64,000 bases of DNA from Rutidosis leptorrhynchoides (taxonomy: Eukaryota; Streptophyta; Magnoliopsida; Asterales; Asteraceae): the NCBI RefSeq assembly GCF_046630445.1, contig NC_092340.1, positions 34,370,001-34,434,000 of the forward strand. Reading direction: 5' to 3'. Each line of letters begins with the position of its first letter. Position 1 is the stretch's first letter. A model generated the notes under the pieces. The model ran no database searches. It had not been told where the DNA came from and worked only from the letters and a program-made list of their open reading frames with translations. Below, piece by piece: positions 12,223-21,775 of this stretch. Both the position numbers and the translations under genes were made by a program.

Positions 12223-13790
12223 AACCACTATACCCGCCTTTACCTCATAAAATTTTATACACTTGTTCGAGTGTATCTAATGTTCAAAGTAAATGCACCA
12301 CAGTTAATAATGTAGGGTGAGGTTGTCAACCTAACGGATCCGTCCATCTAAATTGTGCTTACACCGATGGTATTAAAAGTATTCAAGCTAGAGACTTTAT
12401 GAACAAACTCAATATGCATATATAGTACTCGTGTCAATACAAAAGCATTTAATAATGTAAGTATAACAGCGCGTATCCTCATCCCTGAAAACATGTAAAA
12501 AGCGGGACTGTAGACTCACCTTTGAATAAAGCTCGGATTGAAAGACAAACGACTTGTACGGTTTATAGCAGAGTAATGCAACCTAAGTATACATATTTAA
12601 GTTGGTCATTAATTATGTCTTAAACAAATGTGGTTCCATAGTATAAGTTGTCTTATTGCTCGACTCGACACGTTTCAAAGTAAAAGTCAACATACAATCA
12701 ACTAGTTCATGCAAGTCAAACAAAGTCAACCGAAGTCAAACTGAAAGTCAAACTTGGTCAAAGTAGTCAACTAAAGTCAACATCAGTAGGTACATGTCAA
12801 ATGTTGGTCAACATGTCAAACTTAAGTCAAACAACACATTTTGGATCATAAATGGTCATTTTCTCAATTTTAGTTTATCGTTGTGCACAAAGCTCATGTA
12901 CATGTAGCAAACTTAGCATATTATCTCATAGCACAAAATTCAAGTAAACATGGCAAACTCCATATCATAAGTATACTCAAAATCGATTCCAAAAAGTCTG
13001 GCCAGGGTCTCATACGATAATTAAAAGTCAGGAATCAGAAGGGGTACATTTGTAGTTTATCAAGTCAGTTTCTGACCGAGCACTGATTTCGTTTTGGCTA
13101 TAACCGGAGCTAGGGACATAACACATATCAAAAGTTGAGCCATTTTTGTTTAGCCAATTTGTACAGTTTATTCGTGCAAGTTGAAGGTTCAGTTTTAAGC
13201 TCAATTCAGAAGTTACACAAAGTATGGCTCTATTGTGCCCAATGCATAAGGTTTCGGAGGTTGCAATAAACTGATTATATACCACATAACATATAAAGAT
13301 TCATATCCCATAAGCATACATGCTATTTCAATAAACACAAACCACAGAGTATAACACAGAGAGAAAGTTGCAGATTCAATTCTAGTTTAGCTAGTCACAT
13401 TCGCATGCAATTAGTCGAAGATCTAGATACAATTAGACTATGATATCTACATGAAAGGTGAAATACTTTTTGTGTACATTTCAAATATGCAAAGCTTTAT
13501 ACCCAGAAGTCAACACATTTTATCATACAAGGCAGTTTTCATGCAAGTGCTGTATAAATCCACTTTTACACTAATTCAAGCATATCTCGAGTTATACATA
13601 AGCAAACGACATGATATCATAGTGTAACTTGAGAGTTTTTAAATTATCTTTCCAGTGGTATAAGTTTCACAAGCCAATTCGTGGTCTATCAAACCCAGAT
13701 TTCTGATTACACAACAAAAACACAACGTTAATTCAAATGGACATAACTTGATCATTCGGAAACGAAATCAAGCGAATCCAAAGCCTAAAA
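12223..13790 (-). mobile_element. L0 part 2: continuation of the older Tekay LTR
   Basis: Resumes the LTR sequence left at 666 (GAAACCACTATACCCGCC, compare 1175 onward) and is colinear with the G1 LTR at clearly lower identity, including a block (about 13130-13740) that aligns poorly. It stops at TAAAA (13786-13790), the duplication flanking A1. Confidence 0.75.
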
Positions 13791-15492
13791 TGTGACGATC
13801 GCTCCAAATCCATATGGACGAACACGTCATTCATTAATTTCATTGCGAGGTATTTGACCTCTATATGATACGTTTTGTAAACATTGCATTCTTTTGAAAA
13901 GGCATACCATAAATGAATATTTAATTCCAAGGTTTTCGACATCTGATGATTTCTACATATAGACAATCACCGTAAATAATAGTTTACAATAATTCTTCCG
14001 TTGACAATGCAGTCAAAATAGATACATGATGATGGTTTTGTGAATGCAACGTTTTCTTGAATAAAGCATGCAAGACTCCATGCACATAGCTTGTATAACA
14101 TGTAAGCAAACAGCGGAAGACTTCTAGGGAACCTGGGAATAAACATGCTAACAAGTGTCAACACAAAGATTGGTGAGTTCATAGTTTTAATGTTGCGCAT
14201 AATCTGTATATAAAGGTGAATCACAAGTTTTCAGTTGTTTCATCCAGAAACGTTTATCAAAATATTCTACAAGATTGAGCACCCTGGTAACTAAACTTAA
14301 CGTATATATAATTTGTACTCTTTGTATAATCATCTTAATAATACACGCAAACCAACGTGTACGCTTCTCAAATAGCATACGTCCGTTAAAAGGCTAGTGC
14401 TCTAGCTCAGACAGGGATATCAAGCCCTATGGATCCATATACTACTACTCGCGCCCACCAGTTCTTATAACTGGCAGTTACTAGTTACCAAAGCTAAGGG
14501 ATTTTCGGTTCAAACTCAGTGTAGAATTAAGTATGTACTTGTATCCATTGCGTTTTTAAAATAAAGTGCATGTATTCTCAGCCCAAAAATATAGATTGCA
14601 AAAGCAATTAAAAAAGGAGCAAATGAAACTCACCTTAGCAGCATATAAAGTCGTTCACCAAAATGTGATCGAAACTCGGATTACCAAATAATCGTAGATC
14701 TCAACCTAGAGAACATATATTGGTCAATAAATGTCTATCAAGCTAGGTCAGGTCATAGTGTATCACAATCCTAATGCTCGAGATCGACATACAAAAGTTA
14801 TCCAAAGTCGTTTCAAAAAGTCAATTTTGACATTAGTTCAATAAAACGAGACATACCTTATATAAGGAGTCATTTATTCAGTTGATAATATTCAAAAATC
14901 CATTTTATCAATCTCGTAAACAAGTTGTTTAAATCTTAATTGCAGATTCAAAAGCAATTTCAATTAACGTTAATCATAATTCAGTTGATCATATCTTTTA
15001 ATCCGTTCATCGAAATTATTCGATATCTAAATGAATAGTTATTGATTTTTCGTCAGCTTTCCAAAAACATGTATATCATATACCTTTTACCAGTAATATA
15101 TGTTTTTAATTCATGATTTATTATAACTGTTTAACGACAAAATTTAGCATACAAGCATATATAAATATATATATACTCGAGCACTAGACATGGATACACA
15201 ATTAATATATAAAAGATAAAATATGATTGCTTACGTATAAATATTGAGATTCAATATTGTAGGAAAGTACGTAGACGTAACGGAGATGATAAACACTAGA
15301 TTTGATTCACAAATATACCCCCGAACATTACCCATAACCTCCTTAGCAATAACCCATAATTTCCTTAGCTCTATCCCGCTCGAAAACATATTTTGAAAGT
15401 GACACGCTCATGACCTCGTCGTAGTATTTTATGTATAATACTAATTAATAATAATACTACTAATAATATTAAGATTAATAATAATATTAATC

Positions 15493-15497
<5 letters not shown>

Positions 15498-15569
<72 letters not shown>
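15498..15569. repeat. (AAT)n microsatellite in the A1 LTR
   Basis: About 24 uninterrupted trinucleotides. Long Leu or Ile frames across it are artefacts of the repeat. Confidence 0.95.
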
Positions 15570-15571
<2 letters not shown>

Positions 15572-15664
15572 TAAATATAAATATAATATATATTGAGAGA
15601 TAGATGCGAATACAGAAAAACAGAAACGTTCGATATTTATAGGACCAGACCTGTCCCACCTGCC

Positions 15665-15710
15665 CATGCGATCGCATGAGTTTTTAGTGTTTTTGCCATG
15701 CGATCGCATG
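15665..15710. promoter_or_regulatory. Paired 14-bp palindromes in the LTR
   Basis: CATGCGATCGCATG is a perfect palindrome and occurs at 15665-15678 and again at 15697-15710, separated by 18 bp. The equivalent place in A2 (27596-27643) holds a long inverted repeat of related sequence instead. The motif lies near the AT-rich part of the LTR where transcription of such elements usually starts. A regulatory or RNA-structure role is inference only. Confidence 0.5.
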
Positions 15711-15749
15711 GCCGCCTTTTCCGTTTTTGTTTGCTAGTTCGTCGACATC

Positions 15750-15992
15750 AAATAGTGTTACTGCAGCAAATAGTGTACTGTAGCAACAGTGTTTACTGTA
15801 GCAAATAGTGTGTACTGTAGCAATCACTGTAGCAAAGTTGTTTTCACTGCAGCAAAGTACGTGTTCACTGTAGCAAATAGTGTTTACTGTAGCAAATAGT
15901 GTTTACTGTAGCAAATAGTGTTTTACTGTAGCAAATAGTGTTTTACTGTAGCAAAGTCATTTTTACTGTAGCAAATAATGTTTTACTGTAGG
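15750..15992. repeat. CTGTAGCAAATAGTGTTTA minisatellite
   Basis: About twelve imperfect copies of a 19-20-bp unit with core CTGTAGCAAA. Shorter arrays of the same unit lie at about 17105-17225 and 18330-18450, at the junctions of the tandem internal/LTR units, so this repeat probably provided the homology for the rearrangement. Confidence 0.85.
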
Positions 15993-16539
15993 AAAGTCGT
16001 TTTTACTTGTACATATATATATACATACATATAATTGTTCATGAATCGTCGAGAGTAGTCAAAGGTAATTGTATATATGAAACGGTTCTAAAATTTTGAC
16101 ACTCAATCTAACAGACTTTGCTTATCGTGTCGAAAACATTAAATCATTTAAAGATAAAGTTTAAATTTGGTCAGAAATTTCCGGTTCATCACAGTACCTA
16201 CCCGTTAAAGAAATTTCGTCCCGAAATTTAAGTGAGGTCGTCATGGCTAACGATAAAAATGTTTTCATGACGGATATGAGTTGATAAATAGAATTTTATC
16301 ACCGTTGAATTATATGGATAAAACAATCCGATTTCTCGAAGCGTATGAGAGAAGTTATCGTAAAAGAGTGAAATGAAAGAATAGAGATTCGTCTTAACTT
16401 TTGACGTAGTTACGATTGATTTCCGGAATTTAAGGAATTCATAATCTAAATAAGATTTGATTCTTCGAAATTTGCGAAAATTAGGATTTTCTTTGATTAA
16501 ATGCGTAATCTGCCTCGATTGCTATGTCTGATATTTCGC

Positions 16540-16546
16540 TATAAAT
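16540..16546 (+). promoter_or_regulatory. TATA box before the first antisense small ORF
   Basis: TATAAAT in the context CGCTATAAATTGACC, 79 bp before the ATG at 16625. The interval is pyrimidine-rich (CTCTTCCGTTTC), like a plant 5' leader, and contains no other ATG. Spacing fits a start site near 16570. There is no expression evidence. Confidence 0.45.
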
Positions 16547-16624
16547 TGACCTCTTCCGTTTCATTTATTTTCACCACTCCTATAATCTTCTTTCTTATTT
16601 CATACATCTCAATAGATTGTGAAA

Positions 16625-16798
16625 ATGCTTAATCCAGTTCTGATTCTTGATATTTTCCTGGCTATCGTATCCTTAATTCTTCTTTTTCATCTGCCACCAG
16701 AGGAAGTTATTTTCTTCTACTATTACCTTGGAGTTATAGTGTTTTTCATTCTCCCGTGTCTTTATATTGCTATACGCATTGATATACACGGTTTGTAA
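16625..16798 (+). CDS. Small two-transmembrane ORF, copy 1, antisense to the retroelement
   Basis: A 57-aa frame from ATG (MLNPVLILD) to TAA. Residues about 5-21 (VLILDIFLAIVSLILLF) and about 34-52 (YLGVIVFFILPCLYIAIRI) are strongly hydrophobic, separated by HLPPEE, so two membrane segments joined by a short acidic loop are predicted. It is on the opposite strand to the element's own genes, just inside the 3' LTR, the place where some plant Ty3 elements carry antisense accessory ORFs. I recognise no family. The copy at 17848-18021 keeps the whole frame, with one synonymous change and one Leu-to-Phe change seen. Confidence 0.5.
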   Translation: MLNPVLILDIFLAIVSLILLFHLPPEEVIFFYYYLGVIVFFILPCLYIAIRIDIHGL

Positions 16799-17762
16799 TT
16801 TCGGGGTTGTTATCGGGCTTTATATTCTCCATTATATTTCGGAGCGTCATGCTTTCGTTTTCTCTTCCCGACCTTAAGTCAAGCGGATAATGGTCCAGAA
16901 TTCGTAGGTATGAAGTTTCAGATGAACATAACTAATGTTCTAAGAAAGAAATGGTAATAGTACAATCTGACTTGTCAAATTACCAGAATACCTCGAAAAA
17001 GACCGAATCATTAAGAAAATATTTTCTTGATATTTTTAGAGATTATATAGAATGAAAGAGTTATGTAACATGGTTCATGATGAGGGTATGATTTGTGAAC
17101 TTTTATCACTGTAGCAAAGTACGTTTCACTGTAGCAAATCGTGTTTTACTGTAATAAATAGTGTTTTACTGTAGCAAAGTCATTTTTACTGTAGCAAATA
17201 ATGTTTTACTGTAGAAAAGTCGTTTTTACTTGTACATATATATATACATACATATAATTGTTCGTGAATCGTCGAGAGTAGTCAAAGGTAATTGTATATA
17301 TGAAACGGTTCTAAAATTTTGAGACTCAATCTAACAGACTTTGCTTATCGTGTCGAAAACATTAAATCATTTAAAAATAAAGTTTAAATTTGGTCAGAAA
17401 TTTCCGGGTCATCACAGTACCTACCCGTTAAAGAAATTTCGTCCCGAAATTTAAGTGAGGTCGTCATGGCTAACAATAAAAATGTTTTCATGACAGATAT
17501 GAGTTGATAAATAGAATTTTATCACCGTTGAATTATATAGATAAAACAATCCGATTTCTCGAAACGTATGAGAGAAGTTATCGTAAAAGAGTGAAATGAA
17601 AGAATAGAGATTCGTCTTAATTTTTGACGTAGTTACGATTGATTTCCGGAATTTAAGGAATTCATAATCTAAATAAGATTTGATTCTTCGGAATTTGCGG
17701 AAATTAGGATTTTCTTTGATTAAATGCGTAATCTGCCTCGATTGCTATGTCTGATATTTCGC

Positions 17763-17769
17763 TATAAAT
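17763..17769 (+). promoter_or_regulatory. TATA box before the second antisense small ORF
   Basis: The same TATAAAT and leader as at 16540, duplicated with the unit. Confidence 0.4.
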
Positions 17770-17847
17770 TGACCTCTTCCGTTTCATTTATTTTCACCAC
17801 TCCTATAATCTTCTTTCTTATTTCATACATCCCAATAGATTGTGAAA

Positions 17848-18021
17848 ATGCTTAATCCAGTTCTGATTCTTGATATTTTCCTCGCTATCGTATCCTTCAT
17901 TCTTCTTTTTCATCTGCCACCAGAGGAAGTTATTTTCTTCTACTATTACCTTGGAGTTATAGTGTTTTTCATTCTCCCGTGTCTTTATATTGCTATACGC
18001 ATTGATATACACGGTTTGTAA
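17848..18021 (+). CDS. Small two-transmembrane ORF, copy 2
   Basis: A duplicate of the frame at 16625-16798: 57 aa with the same start, the same stop and the same predicted two-helix topology. The visible differences are CTG/CTC (Leu, silent) and TTA/TTC (Leu to Phe, inside the first helix). The duplication is too young for intactness of both copies to prove selection. Confidence 0.5.
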   Translation: MLNPVLILDIFLAIVSFILLFHLPPEEVIFFYYYLGVIVFFILPCLYIAIRIDIHGL

Positions 18022-18650
18022 TTTCGGGGTTGTTATCGGGCTTTATATTCTCCATTATATTTCGGAGCGTCATGCTTTCGTTTTCTCTTCCCGACCTTAA
18101 GTCAAGCGGATAATGGTCCAGAATTCGTAGGTATGAAGTTTCAGATGAACATAACTAATGTTCTAAGAAAGAAATGGTAATAGTACAATCTGACTTGTCA
18201 AATTACCAGAATACCTCGAAAAAGACCGAATCATTAAGAAAATATATTCTTGATATTTTTAGTGATTATATAGAATGAAAGAGTTATGTAACATGGTTCA
18301 TGATGAGGGTATGATCTGTGAACTTTTAGCAATGTAGCAAAGTACGATTTCACTGTAGCAAATAGTGTTTACTGTAGTAAATAGTGTTTTATTGTAGCAA
18401 AGTCATTTTTACTGTAGCAAATAATGTTTTACTGTAGGAAAGTCGTTTTTACTTGTACATATATATATATATATACATACATATAATTGTTCATGAATCG
18501 TCGAGAGTAGTCAAAGGTAATTGTATATATGAAAAGGTTCTAAAATTTTGAGACTCAATCTAACAGACTTTGCTTATCGTGTCGAAAACATTAAATCATT
18601 TAAAGATAAAGTTTAAATTTGGTCAGAAATTTCCGGGTCATCACATAAAA

Positions 18651-19597
18651 TCAATAGTTTTTCGCAAGGAATCTAATTAACACATAATATCATGCATTTG
18701 AAAAACTTAAATTTACTGATCAAGCAATAACAAATTCGGTTTTAAACCCTAACGCATCAAACGATCAAATTAACGATAACGATTAACATGTACGCGTATA
18801 GACTTAAGCAATTGACAACATAACTATGAAATATTAATAAAAATCAAATTTTTAAGATTAGGGTTTAGCTAATTATACCTTTAATCGCGAAAAGAATTAC
18901 ACACACGCGTAGAGGATGAAGGGAATTACAACGTTTGTTCTTGAGGTTTGATCAAAAAGTGAAAAATTAGGGTTATAGGATGGTGATGGTGGTCGACGAA
19001 TAGGAGAGGGGAGGGAGGAGTCGACTGCTAAGAGGGTTGGAAAAATAATAAGCAGTTTAGGTTTACTAGTCCATATATAGTTAGGTCAAATACCACTAAT
19101 TACAATTAAGTCCCTCAATTAAGCCAACAATTAACAAAATAAGGGGAGTGGGGAAGGGGTCGGCCGAATATGGCCCAATTGGGTACTCCCGGGCTCGTGT
19201 TTTGCAATTCCTTGTACTCGTGGCTCGTTTCAAGTGCCGTTTAGTCGTACCGAAGGCCCGGAACGCTAAACCGATCGTTAAAACGCAACCAAACGTTAAT
19301 TTATTAAAAACCCAATAAATTAAATATTTTTAAAAAGTTAATAATTAATAAATTAATTATTAAAATAAACCCGAGCGTTTCGTTGCTCAAAAAGCAGTTA
19401 TCAAAACCGTAACGTTTTTATCGTATTTCATTATCCGAAATATTTATTCGTATTAATATCAACCCATATTAATTATTGTAACCCTCCAGGGATCAAGTAT
19501 GTATTTATTACACATAAACACATAAAAGTCAAGTAATCGTCATTAAATAAACTAACGGAAGGTTAACGGAAGTAACGAAAAAAGCAGGGTTGTTACA
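18651..19597 (-). mobile_element. L0 part 3: end of the older Tekay LTR
   Basis: Continues L0 after the A1 duplication (TCAATAGTTTTTCG, compare about 2620) and ends at 19597 in AAAGCAGGGTTGTTACA, the same end as the G1 LTRs. Whether L0 was a solo LTR or half of a full element cannot be told, because its other side is outside the window. Confidence 0.78.
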
Positions 19598-20240
19598 GCC
19601 GTGTTCCCCTCTGTAAATACACAACGCTACGTTAAATATGAATACGCAGCCCGAAAGCCCCAGCCGCAACGCGCTGGCCGGTCCGGACTAGTTATTACTA
19701 TATTAACTATTACACAAAAATGGCGAATAGTAACCAGGGGCATTTTCGTCCTTTCACTTTTTTAATTTTTTTTTTTAACTTTTTTCTTCCTTTTCCCAAA
19801 TAAAGCCCCCCAACTTTGTTCAAAAAATAAAACCAACCCCCCAAACAGGGGGTAAAGTGTCAAATAATTATTTTCATAAAAAATCTTAACTAAACTCCAC
19901 CCAAATATTCAACGGGTCATATCTTCTCGCTCGCAACGAGTTAAATTTTTCCGACAACATCGTTAAACTCGAAATAATTTTAGGAACACAAACAGTAACT
20001 ATAGGCAAAACGAACGCTTTTTAAAAAACGATAAATATTTGATGTACTTTTCATACATGTTGATTTTGCGTTAAATTTTTAAAAGTCGAAAATTCCATAG
20101 CGAAACGCGGAGATATAAAATAACATTTAAATATTTGACGGGTTATATCTTTTAGTTCGATTCGAGTTGCGCTTCAACGACATGATAGTTAGCCACGAAA
20201 TAATTTTACAAACTAAACACAATCAAATACATTGAAAATC

Positions 20241-20275
20241 GAACCCCCGGCGCGAAGCGAGGGTTCGATAACTAG
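20241..20275 (+). mobile_element. Candidate Helitron 3' terminus
   Basis: GAACCC and GGGTTC (20241-20246, 20261-20266) form a stem enclosing an inner CGC-GAA-GCG hairpin. Five bases later comes CTAG (20272-20275), followed by T. Terminal hairpin, short spacer, CTRR and a target T is the Helitron 3' layout. The matching 5' TC end was not found; if real, L0 is inserted in the element and the 5' part lies outside the window. Sequence from 19598 to 20240 is otherwise featureless, with a T-rich run near 19765-19795. Confidence 0.4.
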
Positions 20276-21080
20276 TTTACTCCTATTAGTAAAACAGACC
20301 ATTACATAAATTAACAGTCATATAGATAAATAATGAAAAGTATGTGATGAACATAATCTTTCAGGGGTTGGAGTGAAAATTATGTAAAAAAGCTTTCTGA
20401 TCCGTAGAAATAAAAAAATATTATGTGTTGTACTATTTTGATTTCCAAAAATATTGTGGTTATCAGCAAAAAAATAAGATCCACTCCAACTCCTACAAAA
20501 CTGTAACAATCCAGCTGGAACAACCCTTTCGACAATAATTCACACAAAAGAACATACACTAATTACATAAAGACCCTACTATATTCATTTCTATCCACTT
20601 TGGGTCCTTGTGTTTCCAACATTTATACTTCAAATTACTTCATCATTTATCATTTATACGTTAATAATTAATAATTAATAATTAAATATTAAATTACTGT
20701 TTTATGCTTCATACTAATCTTCGGAATGGAGATGTAAAATAAACTTCAGAACAAAAGAACTAAAATATCAATCTTTTGTGAGCTAATTAAAAAAAAGAGC
20801 GAACAATCTTTTTTTAATAGCAAAAGAAATATTATATAACCAAAAAAACAAATAAGTAACTAGAAAAAAATTACAAGGAGTCCGTCGAATTTAATAACCA
20901 CAACAATCAATTAATCCTATCTTTTTTGAATCTAACGTCAGTTAAAAGCCGTTACATGAGATATCTTTAGCTGTTGCGAAATCTCTAAATGTTTCTTAAG
21001 CAAGCGATCGAAATAGTCTATACTATCTAAGTAGCCAACAAACACTTGATATTGACAGAATTAATATACGACAAACACTT
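20276..21080. other. AT-rich sequence, no gene seen
   Basis: No open frame with protein-like composition and no terminal repeats recognised. It contains AATTAATAATTAAT iterations near 20660-20690. Confidence 0.6.
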
Positions 21081-21085
21081 GATAT

Positions 21086-21548
21086 TGACAGAATTAATAA
21101 ATCGTATAGCTCAACATGTACAACATATAAGTTCAAGAGTCCATCATTTTCTAAAATCAGTTAGTGATAGAGGGACTTCTCCTTAGACTTATATGCATAC
21201 ATTTGTTATGTCTCATGGCCGATGTGGTATAACTTCCCAACACGCCCCTCACATCGAGGCGTGGAACGATTGTAGAGATGGTGGCACGATAGAGGCCTGA
21301 CTCGATCTCTTTGTAGCGGCGGCGGCACACACATGGGGGTCTGACTCGGACTCGCTTTGTAAAACCGCTTACCTGAGCTCTGATACGATGACAGAATTAA
21401 TAATTCGTATAGCTCAACAACGTGTACAACATATAAGTCCAAGAGTCCATCATTTTCTAAAACCAATTGGTGATAGATGGACTTCTCCTTAGACTTATAT
21501 GCATACATTTGTTTTGTCCCATGACCGATATGTGATAACTTCCCAACA
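21086..21548 (-). mobile_element. Complete TRIM (miniature LTR retrotransposon)
   Basis: Two LTRs, 21086-21242 (157 bp) and 21389-21548 (160 bp), begin TGACAGAATTAATAA and end CTTCCCAACA on the plus strand. They enclose about 146 bp with no coding capacity. A perfect 5-bp duplication GATAT flanks the element (21081-21085 and 21549-21553). On the minus strand the LTR starts TGTTGGGAAG. Next to the right LTR the minus strand has GTATCAGAGCTCAGGT, a Met-tRNA primer site with small changes, and next to the left LTR GTGAGGGGCG, a purine-rich primer. All cis parts of a retrotransposon are present in 463 bp. Confidence 0.9.
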
Positions 21549-21553
21549 GATAT

Positions 21554-21775
21554 CTTTAAAAGGTAAGAAAACTAATTATAAATGTTTTAAATTTCTCTTC
21601 TTTTTTTTTTAAAGCAATAAAATTTATAAACATAATTTGATCTTTTTTTAAGACAAGTTGTCGGCGTCACCCATATGGGACTTAACCACCTTTCCTGAGG
21701 GGTGGGCGGACCGAATTTGAATTCTGAATGAATCCGGGAGAAAAAAAAAATACTTTAATCGAACCATTAGGGAAA
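21554..21775. other. Unassigned sequence between the TRIM and A2
   Basis: Includes poly-T/poly-A runs and a GC-richer patch (about 21660-21740). No frame or family recognised. Confidence 0.5.

Larger units (their letters stand above)
13791..16193 (-). repeat. Full LTR of A1 (TGTGACGACCCGG family)
   Basis: 2403 bp from TGTGACGATC to GTTCATCACA. The high-coordinate 180 bp are shared with A0, A2, B and S and include TTCGACACGATAAGC on the minus strand. Internal landmarks are an (AAT)n tract, two 14-bp palindromes and a 19-20-bp minisatellite, described separately. Confidence 0.85.
13791..18645 (-). mobile_element. A1: rearranged Ty3-type element with LTR plus tandem internal/LTR units
   Basis: A 4855-bp insertion into L0 starts TGTGACGATC and ends TCATCACA, with a perfect 5-bp duplication TAAAA (13786-13790 and 18646-18650). 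In element sense (minus strand) it consists of a partial LTR start (about 320 bp), about 900 bp of 3' internal sequence, the same two pieces again, and a full 2403-bp LTR. Internal sequence next to the LTR contains ACGGGTAGGTAC, a polypurine-like primer, and AAATTTCGGGACGAAATTT, typical of the end of Ty3 pol regions. No gag or pol remains, so it depended on another element to move. Confidence 0.8.
16194..18645. repeat. Tandem duplication of a 1.23-kb internal plus LTR-start unit
   Basis: Unit 1 runs 16194-17416 and unit 2 17417-18645 (1223 and 1229 bp), with very high identity by eye. Each begins GTACCTACCCGTTAAAG, carries the antisense 57-codon ORF, and ends with about 320 bp of the LTR start finishing in TCATCACA. 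Confidence 0.9.

Noticed and set aside
21206..21508. 100-codon minus frame over the TRIM
   Set aside because: It spans the two LTRs and the interior of a TRIM, which do not encode protein.
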